A stretch of DNA of 5,832 nucleotides from an uncultured Phycisphaerales bacterium (GTDB lineage: Bacteria; Planctomycetota; Phycisphaerae; WQYP01): positions 1 through 5,832 of the forward strand of contig CALCHA010000158.1 of NCBI GenBank assembly GCA_937901265.1, given 5' to 3'. The notes under the pieces are model-generated. The model was not told where the DNA came from. It did no database searches and was given only the letters and a program-made list of their open reading frames with translations. The position numbers were made by a program, and so were the translations under genes. This document shows positions 5,290 through 5,832 of this stretch, piece after piece (position 1 is the first letter of the stretch; each line of letters opens with the position of its first letter).

Positions 5290-5832
5290 ATGGTTGCACG
5301 AAAAATGGCGGCGTTGGGAGTGGCGGGGTTGTTGGCGGCTGTGGGGTTGGCAGTGGGAGCCGATGCGCCCGTCACGCCGGCGAAGCCTGCGGCTCTGGAT
5401 TTCAAGGTCAAGGACATCGACGGGAAGGACGTGGACCTGTCGACCTACGCGGGGAAGGTTATTCTGGTGGTGAATGTCGCCAGCAAGTGCGGCAACACGC
5501 CGCAGTATGCCGGGCTGGAAAAGATGTACCAGGATTACAAAGACAAGGGCTTCGTGATTCTCGGCTTCCCGGCGAACAACTTCGGCGGGCAGGAGCCGGG
5601 GACCAACGAGCAGATCAAGGAGTTCTGCACGGAGACTTATAAAGTGGCGTTTCCGATGTTTGCGAAAATCAGTGTGAAGGGGTCGGACCAGGCACCGCTC
5701 TACAAGTACCTGACGAGTCTCGACACCAAGCCGGCGGCGAAGGGGGACATCACGTGGAATTTTGAAAAGTTTTTGATCGGGCGCGATGGCAACGTGATCG
5801 CACGCTACGCCCCGAAGACCACCGTGGAAGAT
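5290..5832 (+). CDS. Exported glutathione peroxidase-family protein (thioredoxin-type), 5' part
   Basis: A thiol peroxidase of the GPx/BsaA/BtuE family that reduces hydrogen peroxide or organic hydroperoxides. A signal peptide is visible (M1, R4/K5, hydrophobic 7-22, likely cleavage after AVGA at 24), with no lipobox Cys, so the enzyme should work outside the cytoplasm. The catalytic tetrad is complete: C67 in [10 protein letters not shown]101 in [10 protein letters not shown], and W156 and N157 in [14 protein letters not shown]. The active residue is Cys, not selenocysteine. A second Cys, C113 in IKEFC, lies 46 residues after C67, the same spacing as the resolving Cys in yeast Gpx3 (C36/C82 from memory), which points to thioredoxin-dependent recycling despite the family name. 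The frame is open at the right edge after 181 residues. By comparison with the family, only a short C-terminus is missing. A reductant delivered to the periplasm would be needed; none is encoded here. Confidence 0.94.
   Translation, partial: MVARKMAALGVAGLLAAVGLAVGADAPVTPAKPAALDFKVKDIDGKDVDLSTYAGKVILVVNVASKCGNTPQYAGLEKMYQDYKDKGFVILGFPANNFGGQEPGTNEQIKEFCTETYKVAFPMFAKISVKGSDQAPLYKYLTSLDTKPAAKGDITWNFEKFLIGRDGNVIARYAPKTTVED

Noticed and set aside
5168..5299. Permease start at ATG 5299
   Set aside because: It would overlap the start, ribosome-binding site and promoter of the divergent peroxidase gene, and the added residues show no family resemblance.

Overview
The window reads as a stretch of ordinary chromosome from a GC-rich bacterium of the PVC group, most likely Planctomycetota. 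The best taxonomic clue is a gene at 1958-2299 for the lineage-restricted 'small basic protein' (N-terminus MSLDRSLKGK, then RHRNVL and RRSERI). GC-rich third codon positions, mixed use of Shine-Dalgarno sites and short single-gene units fit that placement. I infer it from protein resemblance only; no rRNA is present.

Layout. (1) Positions 3-1827, plus strand: the 3' part of cyoE/ctaB (heme O synthase, start outside the window), overlapped by 11 nt by a gene for a membrane-anchored DUF3179 protein. This pair is probably the tail of a cytochrome-oxidase biogenesis operon. (2) 1827-1957: a G-tract cluster with G-quadruplex potential, then a clear intrinsic terminator serving the convergent minus-strand gene. 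(3) 1958-2299, minus: the small basic protein, carrying an Ala/Lys/Pro/Gly-rich histone-H1-like tail built partly from a 42-nt tandem duplication. (4) 2490-3041, minus: an unrecognised 183-residue protein with its own ribosome-binding site and a candidate promoter. (5) 3232-5167, minus: an ABC-2 polysaccharide export permease (Wzm/TagG type) overlapping by 11 nt a family-2 glycosyltransferase resembling rhamnosyltransferases. This is a two-gene cell-surface glycan unit without its ATPase in view. (6) 5161-5832, plus: a promoter, leader and the 5' part of an exported, thioredoxin-type (Cys-based) glutathione peroxidase cut by the window end.

The sequence shows three functional themes: heme and respiratory-oxidase maturation, surface glycan synthesis and export, and peroxide defence outside the cytoplasm. 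The permease and peroxidase genes diverge from a compact region where -10-like elements on both strands overlap. I found no CRISPR array, tRNA, rRNA, insertion sequence or phage gene, and no convincing new multi-gene system. The points most worth a second look are the DUF3179 protein lacking the family's usual cysteines, the repeat-built tail of the small basic protein, the unknown 183-residue protein, and a 10-bp promoter motif shared by two sites.
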